Of a DNA stretch of 64,000 bases, positions 24,450 through 37,375 are shown piece by piece; the first letter of the stretch is position 1, and the number at the start of each line of letters is the position of its first letter. Both the position numbers and the translations under genes were made by a program. Under the pieces are notes generated by a model. The model had not been told where the DNA came from, did not search any database, and saw only the letters and a program-made list of their open reading frames with translations. This DNA comes from Inia geoffrensis (lineage: Eukaryota > Chordata > Mammalia > Artiodactyla > Iniidae). The DNA is taken from positions 65,861,092-65,925,091 of the forward strand of contig CM070905.1 of assembly GCA_036417435.1 (NCBI GenBank), given 5' to 3'.

Positions 24450-26065
24450 ACATTTTTCTCTAAAAAGAATAGCATAATATGTATTATATTCCAAAAATAT
24501 CTTAAAATAAATGCAGTTATGCTTACACAATATTAACAACATATTGTAAAATCTGGTGCTGGTGGACAGCAACATTTGAAAAGGCAACTCTAATTCCATG
24601 GTTTTTAATATGAAAAGCAATCATACATACGACCTAGAGAAAAACTCACTAAGGCTGTTAAAACAAGCATGGGTCATTATTACAGCTATTTATCTAAAAG
24701 ACAAATCATTGATTAACAACTTATCATCTGTAAATTATGTCATGAAATAATTTTATCCAGATTACTAGCTGATGTTATTTCTAATCATGTTCAACCAGTG
24801 ACTGGTCCGCTCCTCCCCAAATGGTCAAATCATCTCACGGGCAACTATGAATATATGGGGATTCCTTTGCAATTGTGATTCTACTTAAAGCAAATTTATC
24901 CCATGAACACATTTATGTTGCAGGGTATTTCCATCTAATCCTTTCCTTCTTCTAATCCACACCCTTGGAATTAAAATGAGAAGCTTTTGCACTTTAATGA
25001 ATGCTCAAAAACAGGATCAATATTTACTCAACAATATTGTTTAAATTTCCCAGTGCAAAAAGAAAATAGCCAAACTCATTTCCACTGACAATTACTCAGC
25101 ATGGACTCAACTGGCTCCCACCAATGCTTTCATATCCTTGATAAACACAATAGTTTGGATGAGTCCATGTCTCTGCATACACATATTTTTCCCCTAATGC
25201 TCTGAAAAGAAATAATGTGTTAAATTTGCTATTTAAAAAAAAATCAGCCAGCTTGAAACCAGAAAATTCCTAAGATGATAGGAACAAAAAATACAACTTC
25301 GTACCAGGGATAGATAAATCCTTGTTATGTGTGTCAAAATAGTTTTCTGAATGTCACCAGGTAAGAGAAAACTATGCACACTTAAAATGACAGTTAAGTG
25401 AGAATCTGCATATGTTCTTGTGATTGGAATTATTAAATAGAATTTTATTAAAAGATTAATACATTTCTTTGTGTCTTTTTCTTTAAAATAGCTGGAAAAA
25501 GTACACAAATTCAATAAGCTTCTGGGTTTTGGCTTTGTGTATTTTTTAATTGTTTGTTTGCTTACCTACAAAAATAGCTAAAATGCTTCTCTTCTGTTCT
25601 ACAGGATATTACTCTACTTGTATAAAGAAAATCATATTAAATCTTCTAGTCTATTCATCGGGACCATACCCTAAGACTCTTTCAATTAAAAAAAAAGAAG
25701 TAAAAATTTAGGTGTTTTTTTTTTTAAATAAACGCAAAACACTGAAGAAGTGCCAATTATAACAGCTGATCGCTGATGTTTCTTGTCTGTTTTCCTGACT
25801 GAAGGAGCCTTTTTTATAATAAAGAGAAACATATGTCAAAGCCAAGCAAGGTATCTTCAAGATTTACTGAGCCTAATACTTGCTTTATTTAATATTCTGA
25901 GTGAATATACATCTATGGACACAGAAGAAAAAAACTACTTTATAACTAATATGTCTGAAGTAAAAGCAGAAATTTAATCAGTTGATTGTGATTTGGAGGT
26001 TTAGAGATAATTAGAATTATTTTTGGTAAGTCCCCCTCACCTCTAGGTTTTAGTTAAAGAATAAA
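24450..26065. other. AT-rich stretch without assigned features
   Basis: No repeat family or exon recognised. The minus frame at 25233-25514 and plus frame at 25783-25977 have no supporting features. Confidence 0.4.
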
Positions 26066-29000
26066 TCAAATCCTTAATAAATTTTAAAGTACTGAAATCA
26101 TATCAAGCATCTTTTCCAACCATGACAGGATGAAACTAGAAAATAATTACACAAAATAACTGGAAAATTCACAAAATGTGGAGATTAAAAACATTCTAAT
26201 GAACAAACAACAGATCAAAGAAGAAATAAAAAAAGAAATCAAAAAATACCTTGTGACAAAAATAAAAATATAACATACCAAACTTTGTGATACAGAAAAA
26301 GCAGTTCTAAGAGGGAAGTTCATAGCAATAAATGCCTACCTCAAGGAACAAGTCTCATATAAACAACCTAACTTTACACCTCAAGGAACTAGAAAAAGTA
26401 GAACAAACAAAATCCGAAGTTAGAAGGAAGGAAATAAAGATTAGAGCAGAAATAAATGAAATAAAGACAAAAGAGAACATCAGTAAAACTAAGACCTGGT
26501 TCTTTGAAAAGATAAACAAAATTGACCAGCCCCTAGCTAGACTCAGCAAAGTTGAGGGAATGCAAATAAATAAAATCAAAAATAAAAGAGGAGATATTAA
26601 AATTGATACCACAGAAACGTAAAGGATCATAAGCGACTACTGTGAACAAGTATATGCCAACAAACTAGACAACCTAGGAAAAAAATGAATAAATTCCTAG
26701 AAACCCAACCTACCAAGATTTAATTAGGGAGAAACAAAGTATTTATTAGCAGATCAATTACTAGTAAGGAGATTTATTCAGTAATCAAAAACCTCCCAAC
26801 AAACAACAATTCAGGACCAGATGGCTTCACTAATGAACTCGCCCAAACCTCCGAAGAATTAATAGCAATCCTTCTCGAATGCTTGCAAAAAAAAAAAGAA
26901 GAGGAGGGAATTCTTCCAAACTCATTTTAAGAGGCCAGCACTACCCTGATAACCAAAACCAAACAAGAACACTGTAAGAAAATAAAATTACAGGCCAATA
27001 TCCCTAATGAAAATAGATGCAAAAATCCTCAACTAAATATTAGCAAAGTGAATTCAACAATACATTAAAAAGATAACAGACTATGATCAAGTGGGATTTA
27101 TTCCAGGGATGAAAAGATGATTCAACATCCACAAATCATACAATGTGATACACAACATTAACAAAATGAAAAATAAATATTATATGATCATCTCAACAGA
27201 TGCAAAAAAAGTGACAAAATTCAAACCCATTTGATAAAAACTCCCAACAAAGTGGGTATAGAAAGAATGTTCCTCAACATAATAAAAGCCGTATATGACA
27301 AGCCCACAGCTAATCTCATACTCAATGGTGAAAAGCTAAAAGCTTTTCCTTTAAGATCAGGAATAAAACAAGGATGTCCACTATCAACACCTTTATTCAA
27401 CATAGTATTGGAAGTCCTAGCTAGAGAGCAATTAGGCAAGAAAAAGAAAAGGCATCCAAATTATAAAGGAAGAGGTAAAACTATCATGGTTTCCAGGTGA
27501 TATTATATATAGAAAGCCATAAAGATTCCACCAAAAAACCACCACCAAAAAACCAGAATAAATAATTCAGCAAAGTTGTGGGATACAAAATCAATATATT
27601 AAATTCTGTTGTATTTCTATACATCAATAATGAACTATCAGGAAGAGAAATTAAGAAAACAATCCCATTTACAATTGCATCAGAAAGAATAAAATACCTG
27701 GGAATAAACTTAACCAGGCAGATGAAAGACCTGTACATTGAAAACTATGAAACATTGATGAAGGAAACTGAAGAAGACACAAATAAAGGGAAAGATATTC
27801 TGTGCTCACAGATTGGAAGAAACAATATTGTTAAAATGTTCATACTACCCAAGGCAAACTACAGATTTAATGCAATCCCTATCAAGATTCCAATGTGTTT
27901 TTCACAGAACTAGAAAAAATAATTCTGAAGTTTGTGTGGAAACACAAAAGACCCTGAATAGACAAAGCAATCCAGAGAAAGAAAAACAAAGCTGTAGGCA
28001 CTGGGCTCCCTCATTTCAAACTATATTGCAAAGCCATAATATTAAAACAGCACAGTATTGGTATAAAAACAGACACAGATTAATGAAACAGAATAGAGTC
28101 CTGAAGCAAACCTACACATATATGTCAATTAATTTATGACAAAGGAGCCAAGAATATACAATGGGGAAAGAACAATCTCTTCAATAAATGGTGTTAGGAA
28201 AACTGGACAGACACACGAAAAGGAATAAAACTCAGCCACTGTCTTACAACACACAGAATTCAAATCAAAATGGATTAAACCCTTGAACATAAGATCTGAA
28301 ACCACAAAACTCCTAGAAGAAAACAGATGGTAAGCTCTTGACATAGATTCTTTGAAATATGACCTTCATCACCAAGACCTGACACCAAAAAGCAAAAGCC
28401 ACAATAGCAAAAATAAACAAATGGGACTACATCAAACTAAAAAGCTTCCACACAGCAAAGGAAACCATCAACAAAATGAAAAGGCAACCTACTGAATAGG
28501 AGTAAATACCTGCAAATCATATATCTGATAAGGAGCTAATATCAAAAATATATAACTCATACAACTCAATAGTAAAAATAAAACCTAATTTTAAAATATG
28601 CTGAGATCTAAATACACATTTTCCCGAAGAAGATATATAGATGGTCAATAAGGACATGAAAAGATGCTTAAGATTACTAATCATCAGTGAAATGTAAATG
28701 AAAACCATAATGAGTTATCACTTCACACCTGCCAGAATGACTATTATCCAAAAGATAAGAAATAACAAGTATTGGTGAGGATGTGGAGAAAAGAGAACCC
28801 TGGTGCACCGTTGTTAGAAATGTGAATTGGTTCAGTGACAATGGAAAACAGTATAGAGAATCCTCAAAAACTTAAAAATACAACTACCATATGATCCAGC
28901 ATTCCACTTCTGGGTACTTATCCAAAGAAAATTAAAACACTAACCAGAAAAGATATATGAGCCTCCATGTTCATTGCAGCATTATTTTCAAGAGCTAAGA

Positions 29001-29335
29001 AATGGAAGCAACCTCAGTATCCACCAATAGATGAGTGGATAAGGAAACTGTGGTATATATATGTACAATGAAATATCATTCAGCCATAAAAAAGCAAATC
29101 TTGCCACGTGCCACAACATGGATGGATCTTGACGGCATTATGCTGAGTGAAATAAGTCAGACAAAGGAAGACAAATACAGTATTAATTCTCTTACATGTG
29201 AAATCTAAAAGAAAAACAAATAAACCAAGCTCATACATAAAAAGAATAGATCGGGAGTTGCCAGAGATTGGAGTTGCGGTGGAAGAAAAGGATGAAGGGG
29301 ATCAAAAGGTAAAAAGAAAAAAAAATTAAAAACAA
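26066..29335 (+). mobile_element. Long old L1M: ORF2 endonuclease end through 3' UTR
   Basis: Truncated LINE-1 that starts inside the endonuclease part of ORF2 (ACTGAAATCATATCAAGCAT) and continues through reverse transcriptase, the C-terminal region and a 3' UTR ending near GGGGATCAAAAGGTAAAAAG (29299-29318). ORF2 remnants are open at 26332-26622, 27231-27500 and 27578-27913. The reverse transcriptase active-site region near 27480-27510 is disrupted, reading through to a stop instead of the normal FADD block. It is more diverged than the L1 at 1690 and is inactive. It provides a useful colinear reference for the inverted L1 at 44449-49010. Confidence 0.92.
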
Positions 29336-30235
29336 ACTTCTGGGGAAAAAGAGATACAGAAAATAGATACATAGAAGGATCACTGAGATAACATGAGAGC
29401 CAGATGGAAAAAAAATTTAATAAAAGAGTTACTCCTCTTCAGTCTTACATTTTCCTTTTCTAAAAAAATTCCGTAAGTTAGTGGAACGTCTAGTGAAATT
29501 CCAATAAAGTCTGTAATTTAATAATAGTATAGCAATGTTAGTGTCCTAAACAAATGTCAATGACAACAAAAACAAAAAAAAGGTTGTACCCTTTGATCTC
29601 TTCCAGCAGAAGCATTATATAAACCTATACTAAGCTACTGATGACAGTCATTTAATAAATACCTGTTAAATCGATGGTTGAAAGAAAAATTAATGACTGA
29701 ATCATGTACTTAGATCAACTGTTGCTGCTTCTAGTATCTTCCACATTTCCCTCACTCAGGAGCATTTCATCAGAATCACTCTGAGAAAGGGGATGTTACT
29801 AGTCAGCAACTTAGGTTCCACTTCAGCAAGATCCACTAAAGTAGAATATCTGCAGATTGGCTTTCCAAATCCGCCTTTTTAAAAGCTCCTGAGGAGACTT
29901 ATTTGAAAACATATGGGATTTTTGTACTTAAGATACAAAAAAATATTAATCCCATAAAATTTCCTTTCTCACCATGTTTCACTGAAGCAAAAGATATTAT
30001 AAATGAGATGGACATTTGGCAGTCCATTTTAAAGAAAGGACAGTAACAAATTACTTTGCCTGGAGTTTTATGCTATTTTTTAATTAGCTGTTTCTCTGTG
30101 TATTCCGAAGAAAAATCAGTATAGTTGACATCATCCTTCAGTAGCTAACACACATGAAAGAAAATGAAACACCTTTACAAATGTTAATATGATAAAATTG
30201 ACTTTACAATATCAATATGCATTATAAACTGCAAT
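29336..30235. other. No recognised feature
   Basis: AT-rich spacer between the L1M and a SINE. No exon or repeat is supported. Confidence 0.45.
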
Positions 30236-30249
30236 AAAACTCACTTATC

Positions 30250-30460
30250 GGGCTTCCCTGGTGGCGCAGTGGTTGAGAGTCCGCCTGCCGATGCAGGGGA
30301 CACGGGTTCGTGCCCCGGTCCGGGAAGATCCCACATGCCGCGGAGCGGCTGGGCCCGTGAGCCATGGCCGCTGAGCCTGCGCGTCCGGAGCCTGTGCTCC
30401 GCAACGGGAGAGGCCACAACAGTGAGAGGCCCGCGTACCGCAAAAAAAAAAAAAAAAAAA
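30250..30460 (+). repeat. Young CHR-type SINE with perfect 14-bp duplication
   Basis: Near-consensus full-length SINE that keeps most CpG sites and ends in an uninterrupted A run of about 23 bases (30442-30464). It is flanked by the identical duplication AAAACTCACTTATC at 30236-30249 and 30461-30474. Perfect duplication, CpG retention and the intact tail all point to recent insertion. It has an internal Pol III promoter of tRNA type by descent, but I see no sign of a functional RNA gene. Confidence 0.98.
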
Positions 30461-30957
30461 AAAACTCACTTATCACTTATCTATTGCCATCTGGTAAAGT
30501 GTTAAGTAGCCTGTGTTACATTTGGAAAAATGAATTCCCCATGTTTAGAGCTCAGTACCCTTGATGGTTATAACTGCCGGTTAATGCTGTCGTCACTCAG
30601 GGTACTACTGGGCTTTGACCTGCCTTTTTGTGAGAATAGCTTGGATTTTCTAAAATCCAGTTAAGGGCATTTGGGAAATGAAAAGAAGCAATTATACAAC
30701 AGAGTCCCTATTTATCCTCATATCACCTGAAGAAAAAAAGTACCATGGCAATGTGGATCACATCAGCCTATAAAAACTGGGCAAAACATCTTGATATGTT
30801 GTGCAGACGTTTACAGTATACGTTCAAAACTGATGTTGTATTCTACAAATATCAGTTTACTTCCCGGAATGGAATAACTGTATTTAATGCCAGTCATGGC
30901 TCTTTGGTTAACAGATCTCTAAGGTTTAAATTGTATTTTATACTAAAAGCCAGTTGC

Positions 30958-31247
30958 AGGAATTCCCTCGTGGTGCAGTGGTTAAGAATCTACCTGCCGA
31001 TGCAGGGGACACACGTTGAATCTCTGGTCCAAGAAGATCTCACATTCCATGGGGCCACTAAGCCCATGCGCCACAACTACTGAGCCTGCACTCTAGAGCC
31101 CGTGCTCCGCAGCAAGAGAAGCTACTACAGTGAGAAGGCTGCGCACCACAGCGAAAAGTAGCCCCCGCTCACCGCAGCTAGAGAAAGCCCATGAGCGACA
31201 ACACCGAACACAGCCAAAAATAAATAAAATAAAAAATAAAAATAAAT
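30958..31247 (+). repeat. Older, longer CHR-related SINE
   Basis: tRNA-derived SINE of an older subfamily. It starts AGGAATTCCCTCGTGGTGCA and has an extra 3' segment (GTAGCCCCCGCTCACCGCAG, 31159-31178) that the shorter copies lack, then an A-rich AAATAAAATAAA tail. The duplication AAAAGCCAGTTGC (30945-30957) is repeated as AAAAGCCAGCTGC (31248-31260). CpG sites are largely decayed. Confidence 0.95.
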
Positions 31248-31260
31248 AAAAGCCAGCTGC

Positions 31261-32115
31261 TACACATATATCAATCACAATGAGTAGTATAACTCAAAAA
31301 ATGAACCATGCTGTCTAAACCCTGTTCTTTCTCCTTGCTCTTATATATGTTCATCCTATAAAGTTAATGGCAAGTACACAGTTTAGAATTTGGGGTTATA
31401 TATTATTTAGAGTCATTAGCATGAGGCACTGGGAGAGAAGCTATGAATGTCACCAAGGGTTTTACCAAAAAGAGCGTAAACTCTCCATAGAATGACATGG
31501 AGACATTTGCAGGAGCTCTCTAGAGAAAGTACAGGGCATCATTCTTTAAAAGTCAGTTTTTCCAGTCCAGCTAATTGTTACTAAAAATGTATATGTTTCT
31601 ATTCCCAAAATCACATTTTCCTCATGTGTTTCCTGAGTTACAGCATTTTCAAAGCATAAGAGATTCTGTATTATTCACTCAATGTCCTCATATGTCCCCC
31701 TCATAGGTTCTCCTAATGCCTAAACCATTAGCTTACTTACATGTATTTCAGGAGGTCTGCTGCTTAGTAAGCAGGTAAAAATAGTAGTTACAGTTAGAAG
31801 ACTTTATCTAGCAAATGACATGACCTTGTCCTGACACCAGTGTCTTCTGAGATACACACCAAAGTCTGTGGGCAGTTTTCCCTTAAAAAAAAAAAATTCT
31901 TCAATAAGTGCTCATTAATTTGAAATAGGGGAGAAAACAGGCTGTAACTTCTTCAAATGTATGCTCTAGACTCTGTGCCATTAGCAAAAAGGCTGTAAAG
32001 AAATTATACCAAAGAACATGGTATTCACATTAATATTACTTTTCCATAATATTCTTCTCCTAACCATCAAATAAAACTTATTTTAGACAACTAGAGGAGA
32101 CAAAACCTAGAGGGC
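31261..32115. other. No recognised feature
   Basis: AT-rich sequence with an A run near 31886-31898. Nothing further is supported. Confidence 0.45.
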
Positions 32116-32262
32116 TGGGTTAGGGAGGGTGGGAGATACAAGAGGTAGGAGATATGGGGATATATGTATATGTATAGCTAATTCACTTTGTTATAAAGCA
32201 GAAACTAACACACCATTGTAAATCAATTATACTCCAAGAAAGATGTTAAAAAGAAAAAAAAC
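32116..32262 (+). mobile_element. Severely 5'-truncated L1 3' end
   Basis: Only about 147 bases of an L1 3' UTR are present, from GGGTTAGGGAGGGTGGGAGA through TTCACTTTGTTATAAAGCAG and AACACACCATTGTAAATCAA to an A-rich end. It closely matches the last part of the L1 at 4370-4510, so it is of the same general age class. Confidence 0.92.
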
Positions 32263-33408
32263 CACATGCCCTTCTGGTTTTGTTTTCCCCATGGTCCCAA
32301 GATGGCCCTTATAATTCATTTAGTTCAACTTCTTAATTTCACAGATTAAGATGAGACATAACATTCAAAGTAATGTCTTATCTAACTGAATCGGTTACAT
32401 CTCTTCAAAATAATTTTTCCAATGCAAAAATGCCTTAGCTTATGAAATACATACATATTTAATTTTTCTCTAATTTATTATAGCATACACTGATTTAAGA
32501 CCTGGTTTAGTATAAAATAGCAAGAGAAAACAGTTACTTTAACAACAGACTTGTGATTATGAACTATTTAAAATTGCTAGCAGCATGGATCAGCTGATTC
32601 TGATTTTCATTTAACTAACAGAACCAACAAGATTATATTGTTAAAAGATTTGGAATTTAAATAGAGCTAAGAGTGATATTATGTTTGAAAGGTAAATCAT
32701 TTTTGAAGCATTGTTCTCTGGCTGCAACTGTGATTATTATATTTTTCCAGATTTGGATAAATTTTTGATGAACACGGATGCCATAAGACTTGACCAACCA
32801 TAAAGATTTCTGAGTTTCACTTATCACTCTTCAATAACTCAGTGAGTAAAGATTATAAATTTCTGGATAAACCTTATTTGGCCAGGACCTGATACGCATT
32901 TATCAGTGAATTGAAGTATTGTGGAGAGTAGTCTGTAAAAGCCTGATTACCTGCTATACCCACAACCACAGGTGAGTGCTTACATAGTGATTGGTCGTGA
33001 CCTGCGCCCCCTGCTATAAATGGTAGGCTACAGATGGGCATTCAATGGTCTGGTTTTAAAAAAAAATAAATTGAACATTGATAAATAGAAGTATTTGATC
33101 CAGTGTGTTGATTTTTTCAGCAATCTTTTCTCTTGGATAAATTGAATTTGAGACCTTTATAAAGGAAAAATGAATAATAATTAGCAAGGTTTATTATCCA
33201 ACGATTGAAACAAATTCCAAATATACTACCAAATGTTCAGTTATCATTTAACATCCCTAGAATGGCAGGTGCACTTGGCCCTTTGCTTTCGATAAAATTT
33301 TTGAAATGGGCTGTACTTCTGAGTCAAAAGGGAAAGGCATGGAGATATGTTTTGGTTTCAACTTTAATTCGATAGGTTACCAGTATTAGAAAACCAGGAA
33401 GACTTTGT
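32263..33408. other. No recognised feature
   Basis: Intron-like sequence. A short GC-richer patch (GACCTGCGCCCCCTGCTATAAATGG, around 32999-33024) stands out but has no assigned role. Confidence 0.4.
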
Positions 33409-33820
33409 GTGTTAATGTAATAGGATTACCACAACCAAGTCTCACAAACTGGGTGATTTAAACAACAGAAATTGATTGTCACAGAAAAGGCTGAAAGTCC
33501 GAAATCAAGGAGTTGGCAGGGTTGGTTCCATCTGAAGCCTGTAAGGGAAGGATTTGGTCCAGGCCTCTCTCCTTGGCTTACAGTTGACCTCTCCGTCCTA
33601 TGTCTTTTCACATCATTTTCCCTGTGTGTCTCTGTGCCTAGATTTCCATTTTATAAGGACACCAATCATATTCCATTAGGGTCCAATCTAATTTTAACTT
33701 GATTTTCTCTGTAAAGACCCTAATTCCAAATAAGGTCACATTCTGAGGTACTGGCTATAAGGATTCAACATATGAATTTTAAGTTGGGGTGGGGGGAACA
33801 CAACTCAACCCATTAACACT
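33409..33820 (-). repeat. MaLR LTR (MLT1-type), minus orientation
   Basis: Near-complete LTR of an extinct endogenous retrovirus-like family, lying antisense. On the plus strand it runs TGTGTTAATGTAATAGGATT..., CAAACTGGGTGATTTAAACAACAGAAATTG, GGCTGAAAGTCCGAAATCAAGG, GTCACATTCTGAGGTACTGG and ends near AACACAACTCAACCCATTAACA. No internal gag, pol or env sequence is attached, so it is a solitary LTR. Short open frames on both strands are incidental. Confidence 0.85.
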
Positions 33821-36585
33821 CTGTAACAATAAATTCCAGATTTTTAGCTTTAATTGAAAAAAGTAAATCACACGACTTGGCAACCGTGAGCTTGCATTCC
33901 TGCAAAGCCTCCATCAGCATGAGTTAAACTGTGGTTGCTCTCGCTTTTTTTGTTGTCCTAATCTCTTAATTCCTTAATCTCTGGTTTAATGCTTGTCATC
34001 TGTAAATTTATGAATACCAAGAACTATTTTAAGCCTTTCTGTTCTTGGAATAATACAGGAACATTTAACTTCCCGTTCTACTAGTGTCAACTGCACTGAA
34101 TCTAGTCTTTCACGACTGCCGTGAGTACAGCCATCTTTCTTTTATGTATAAGTAATTATTGGACCAACCATGTGATAGGTTCAGACTGAACTATTAAGTG
34201 GCCAAAAGCCATTATCAGCAGCTACTCAAAAAAATAAAATGGATCTAAAGAAACTGGTTGAATTAAAAGAGTTAGGAACTATGGGCCTAATCTCCATGTT
34301 TCTCTTTTGACCACATGGCAGACATGCAACAGCCAAGCAGCAGTAAAAGAAAAAAAGACATTCTAGAAAAATTTATGATTGTCTGTCGAGCCCACAAATC
34401 AGATTTCATTTTCCCTTGGTGGGAACAATATTCAAATCATAACGTGTCCTTTTCTTAAAAAAAATATTGACTATCCTCTTGTATTGACAGTGTTTCAGGT
34501 TGGAAACTTTGAGTTTGACTGCCTCTAAAAAGGAAAAGCCAAAAAATAAAGATAAAAATTTTTTAAAGTAAGTAAATAAAAAGGAAAAGCCAATCCAATA
34601 CACATGTTTTGGAGGAGAGGAAATGGGTCAAACTACACCCCAATTCCACAGCATTGGGGAAGTATGTCTATCATCTTGATTAGAGACTCCTTTAGAAGCT
34701 GCCAACGTTAGCGATTGAAAAACAAACCAAAAAAACTGCTAAACACACACAAACATTAAGAAGAAAGTAAGCAAAATCTACGTGCAGTAGAAGTCACAAC
34801 ACTGATCAGAGAATAGAGAGAAGGCAGCAAAGCAGGAGGAAGCAGGTAGGACAGCAGAGAAGTAAGCAGGAGGGAGCCATATCAGGACAGAACTAAAATT
34901 TCCACTGGATCACCAGAGCTGTTGACAGACTATAAGAGCTACTGATTTACCCCTGACAAGGATAAACAAAGTTTTAGCTCCTCTGGGCTTCCTTGGTCTC
35001 CAAGGTATCCTTAAAATAAAGCCCCATTAAGTGGGTGTGGGGGTGGGGGAAGCGTGTCTGAGTTCCAAAACACTAGAAAGAAACTAACACAGATAAACTA
35101 CAAACACCTCTTCTGAATGAAATTTATATCATAAGGTGATCTTGTGATAAATGAAAATGTTGCCTTTTTTCTAGCATTTACCAATTAGACTAACACTACC
35201 TTCTCTCTTCATGACAAGAAATGAGTTCAATTCATCTCATTTCCATCTAATGATTAGTTGTTCACATACAACTGCAATAAAAATGCAACTAAATAATTTA
35301 TTTAGTTCTTTACCAATTACATCTACCAAGAAACTATATAACACAGAGGAATAAAAAATTAAGCCCTAGATATTAAAATTACTGTGTCCCAATAAAAACT
35401 CTGAACACAGCAAAAAATATGTATACAATGCACACATGCATCCATGCACACCACACAGCATAACTGGTGGTAGCTTTGGAATTAATTTTTTAAAAAGCTT
35501 TAATCAGGCTCATTGGACCATGAATTTGATACTCTCATTTATAATACGTTACAGAGCGTGCAACTGCAAACTATGGCCTGTGGGCTCCTGCCTGGTTTTA
35601 TATCAGTGGTGGGATTAAAATGTTTTTTCACACTTTTATATGATCACATTTTAAATGATGCTATAAGAACCTATATAATATTCTCAGTTTTGCCTCTTGG
35701 CATACAAAGCTTAAACTGCTTATTATCTGACTATTTACAGTAAGTTTGTCCTGGTATTGAGCATACTGCACCCATTAATAAACTGAAATGTTGTTATAAA
35801 TTAATTATCCTATTTTGACCTAGGCTCTTAATAGTTCAAAAAGCAACCAACCTTCACCAAGTTATCAGTCTCCCTGTCCTCACGTTAATTTTTTAAGCTG
35901 CACTCATCTGGCTACATCTCACTCCCTGGCCATCATTCAGAGAGAAGATATAAAGTCAGGTAAAAAACAACAAGATTTTGTAAAATATTACATATTGTTT
36001 TATTCAACAAAATTTATTAGGCACTTCCTTTGTATTTGAAAAGTACATTAATGAATCTGCTCTAGGTCAATGCTCAAGTTATTGGCTTGGCCAGCTGTGT
36101 GCAGAGGTGTGCACTCATCCAGTAAAAGGACATTGAAAAAGCTGCAAAGTGAGCTTCCAAATAAATTAAAGTTCTGAAATGCTTATGAGGCATAAGGTGG
36201 AGACACAGGAAAGAAGCTGAAATATGGCCTAGCAACTCAAGAGGAGTATGGCCTGAAGAATATTTCAGAGCCATAAGCATGTATTTGGGAGTTGAAATAT
36301 TTTGAAATCAACCAAATAGAGATGTATAGGTAAAGAATGGAAGAGGAATACATGGGGATTACCAACAGTTATGGCTAAAGAACTGCCAAATCAGGAGCAA
36401 TACTGGGAAAGGTCAAAGAGGTTCAATATAATTTTAAGAAAAAAGTCATAGTTATCACTAAAGAACAGTCTTAGAGATGTCAATTAACGAAAGGTTTTTA
36501 AAAAGTTAGTATTCATTACGAGAAAACTTGTGATCTTAGTGGAAGAAGATAAGAAGAGGAGTGTTTGGGTAATAAAGATCGTACT
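33821..36585. other. Mostly unassigned intron-like sequence
   Basis: G-rich patch at 35030-35050. At about 35555-35640 a phrase (TGCAACTGCAAACTATGGCCTGTGGGCTCCTGCC) resembles part of a very old hAT-type DNA element, but is too short to assign with confidence. No exon is visible. Confidence 0.4.
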
Positions 36586-36589
36586 GGTC

Positions 36590-37175
36590 AAAGCAAAAAC
36601 TGTCCTGGACAAAGTTAAAAAGGAAGACTTTATTCATGGCAAGACAGAAGAAAGGCCAGAATCAGCCTGAGATCAACTCCACTGAAACAAAGGGCTGGAG
36701 AGTTTTAAGAGATGGAGGGGGGGCATTTTAGGCCATCTGTGTTGGCTAACCGGCTTTACCTGGCACCAAAGTAAACTTTCTCCAATCTTCCAGACAGATG
36801 ATAGTTTTACAGCTTGGAGCAAGGTGTCTCCCAAAGGTAGGTTTCCCACTCTTTCACAGAAACTGGCAGCTAGGGGCCCTATCTTCCTTGATGATTAAGG
36901 GAGGGCTCCCAGGTCTTTGAAAAAGACATTCTTTGGCTGTACCAATGAAACTGGCAAGAGGCCTTTTAAAAGATTTGCATTTCAGGTGCTTCCCTGGTGG
37001 CGCAGTGGTTGCGAGTCCGCCTGCCGATGCAGGGGACACAGGTTCGTGCCCCGGTCCGGGAAGATCCCACATGCCGCGGGGCAGCTGGGCCCGTGAGCCA
37101 TGGCCGCTGAGCCTGCGCGTCCGGAGCCTGTGCTCCACAATGGGAGAGGCCGCAACAGTGAGAGGCCCGCGTACC

Positions 37176-37210
<35 letters not shown>

Positions 37211-37375
37211 TTTGCATTTCAAAGGGGAGAGAAAGAATGGAAAATCACAATTTTTCTGAAGTAAATGCTCTAAGAAAAGGAAAGTTAGGGGCCTAGAATT
37301 AGGAAAAAGCTTTTCTAAAGTTTAGTCAAGATGAGGGGATGTTTGAGGCTGTCTTGGTGACCTAATTTGAAGAGT
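36590..37375 (+). repeat. Unnamed interspersed repeat, copy 1 (split by a SINE)
   Basis: Shares ordered blocks with 52950-53690: AAGGCCAGAATCAGCCTGAG/GAGGCCAGAGTTCAGTCTGA, CTCCACTGAAA, GGGCTGGAGAGTTTTAAGAG, CTATCTTCCTTGATGATTA, CTCCCAGG, AAGTAAATGCTCTAAGAAAA and TTTAGTCAA. The two copies differ considerably. It looks like an LTR or another non-coding retroelement, but I cannot name it. The CHR SINE at 36985-37208 inserted into it. Confidence 0.7.
36985..37208 (+). repeat. Young CHR-type SINE with long pure A tail
   Basis: Full-length SINE with about 29 uninterrupted A residues (37180-37208). Target duplication AAAAGATTTGCATTTCA at 36968-36984 and again at 37205-37221, all positions identical. 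Intact CpGs support a young age. It interrupts the unnamed repeat. Confidence 0.98.

Noticed and set aside
30250..30330. tRNA gene
   Set aside because: The box-A and box-B-like sequences belong to the tRNA-derived head of the SINE. No cloverleaf with an intact anticodon arm is supported, and the same head occurs in all copies.
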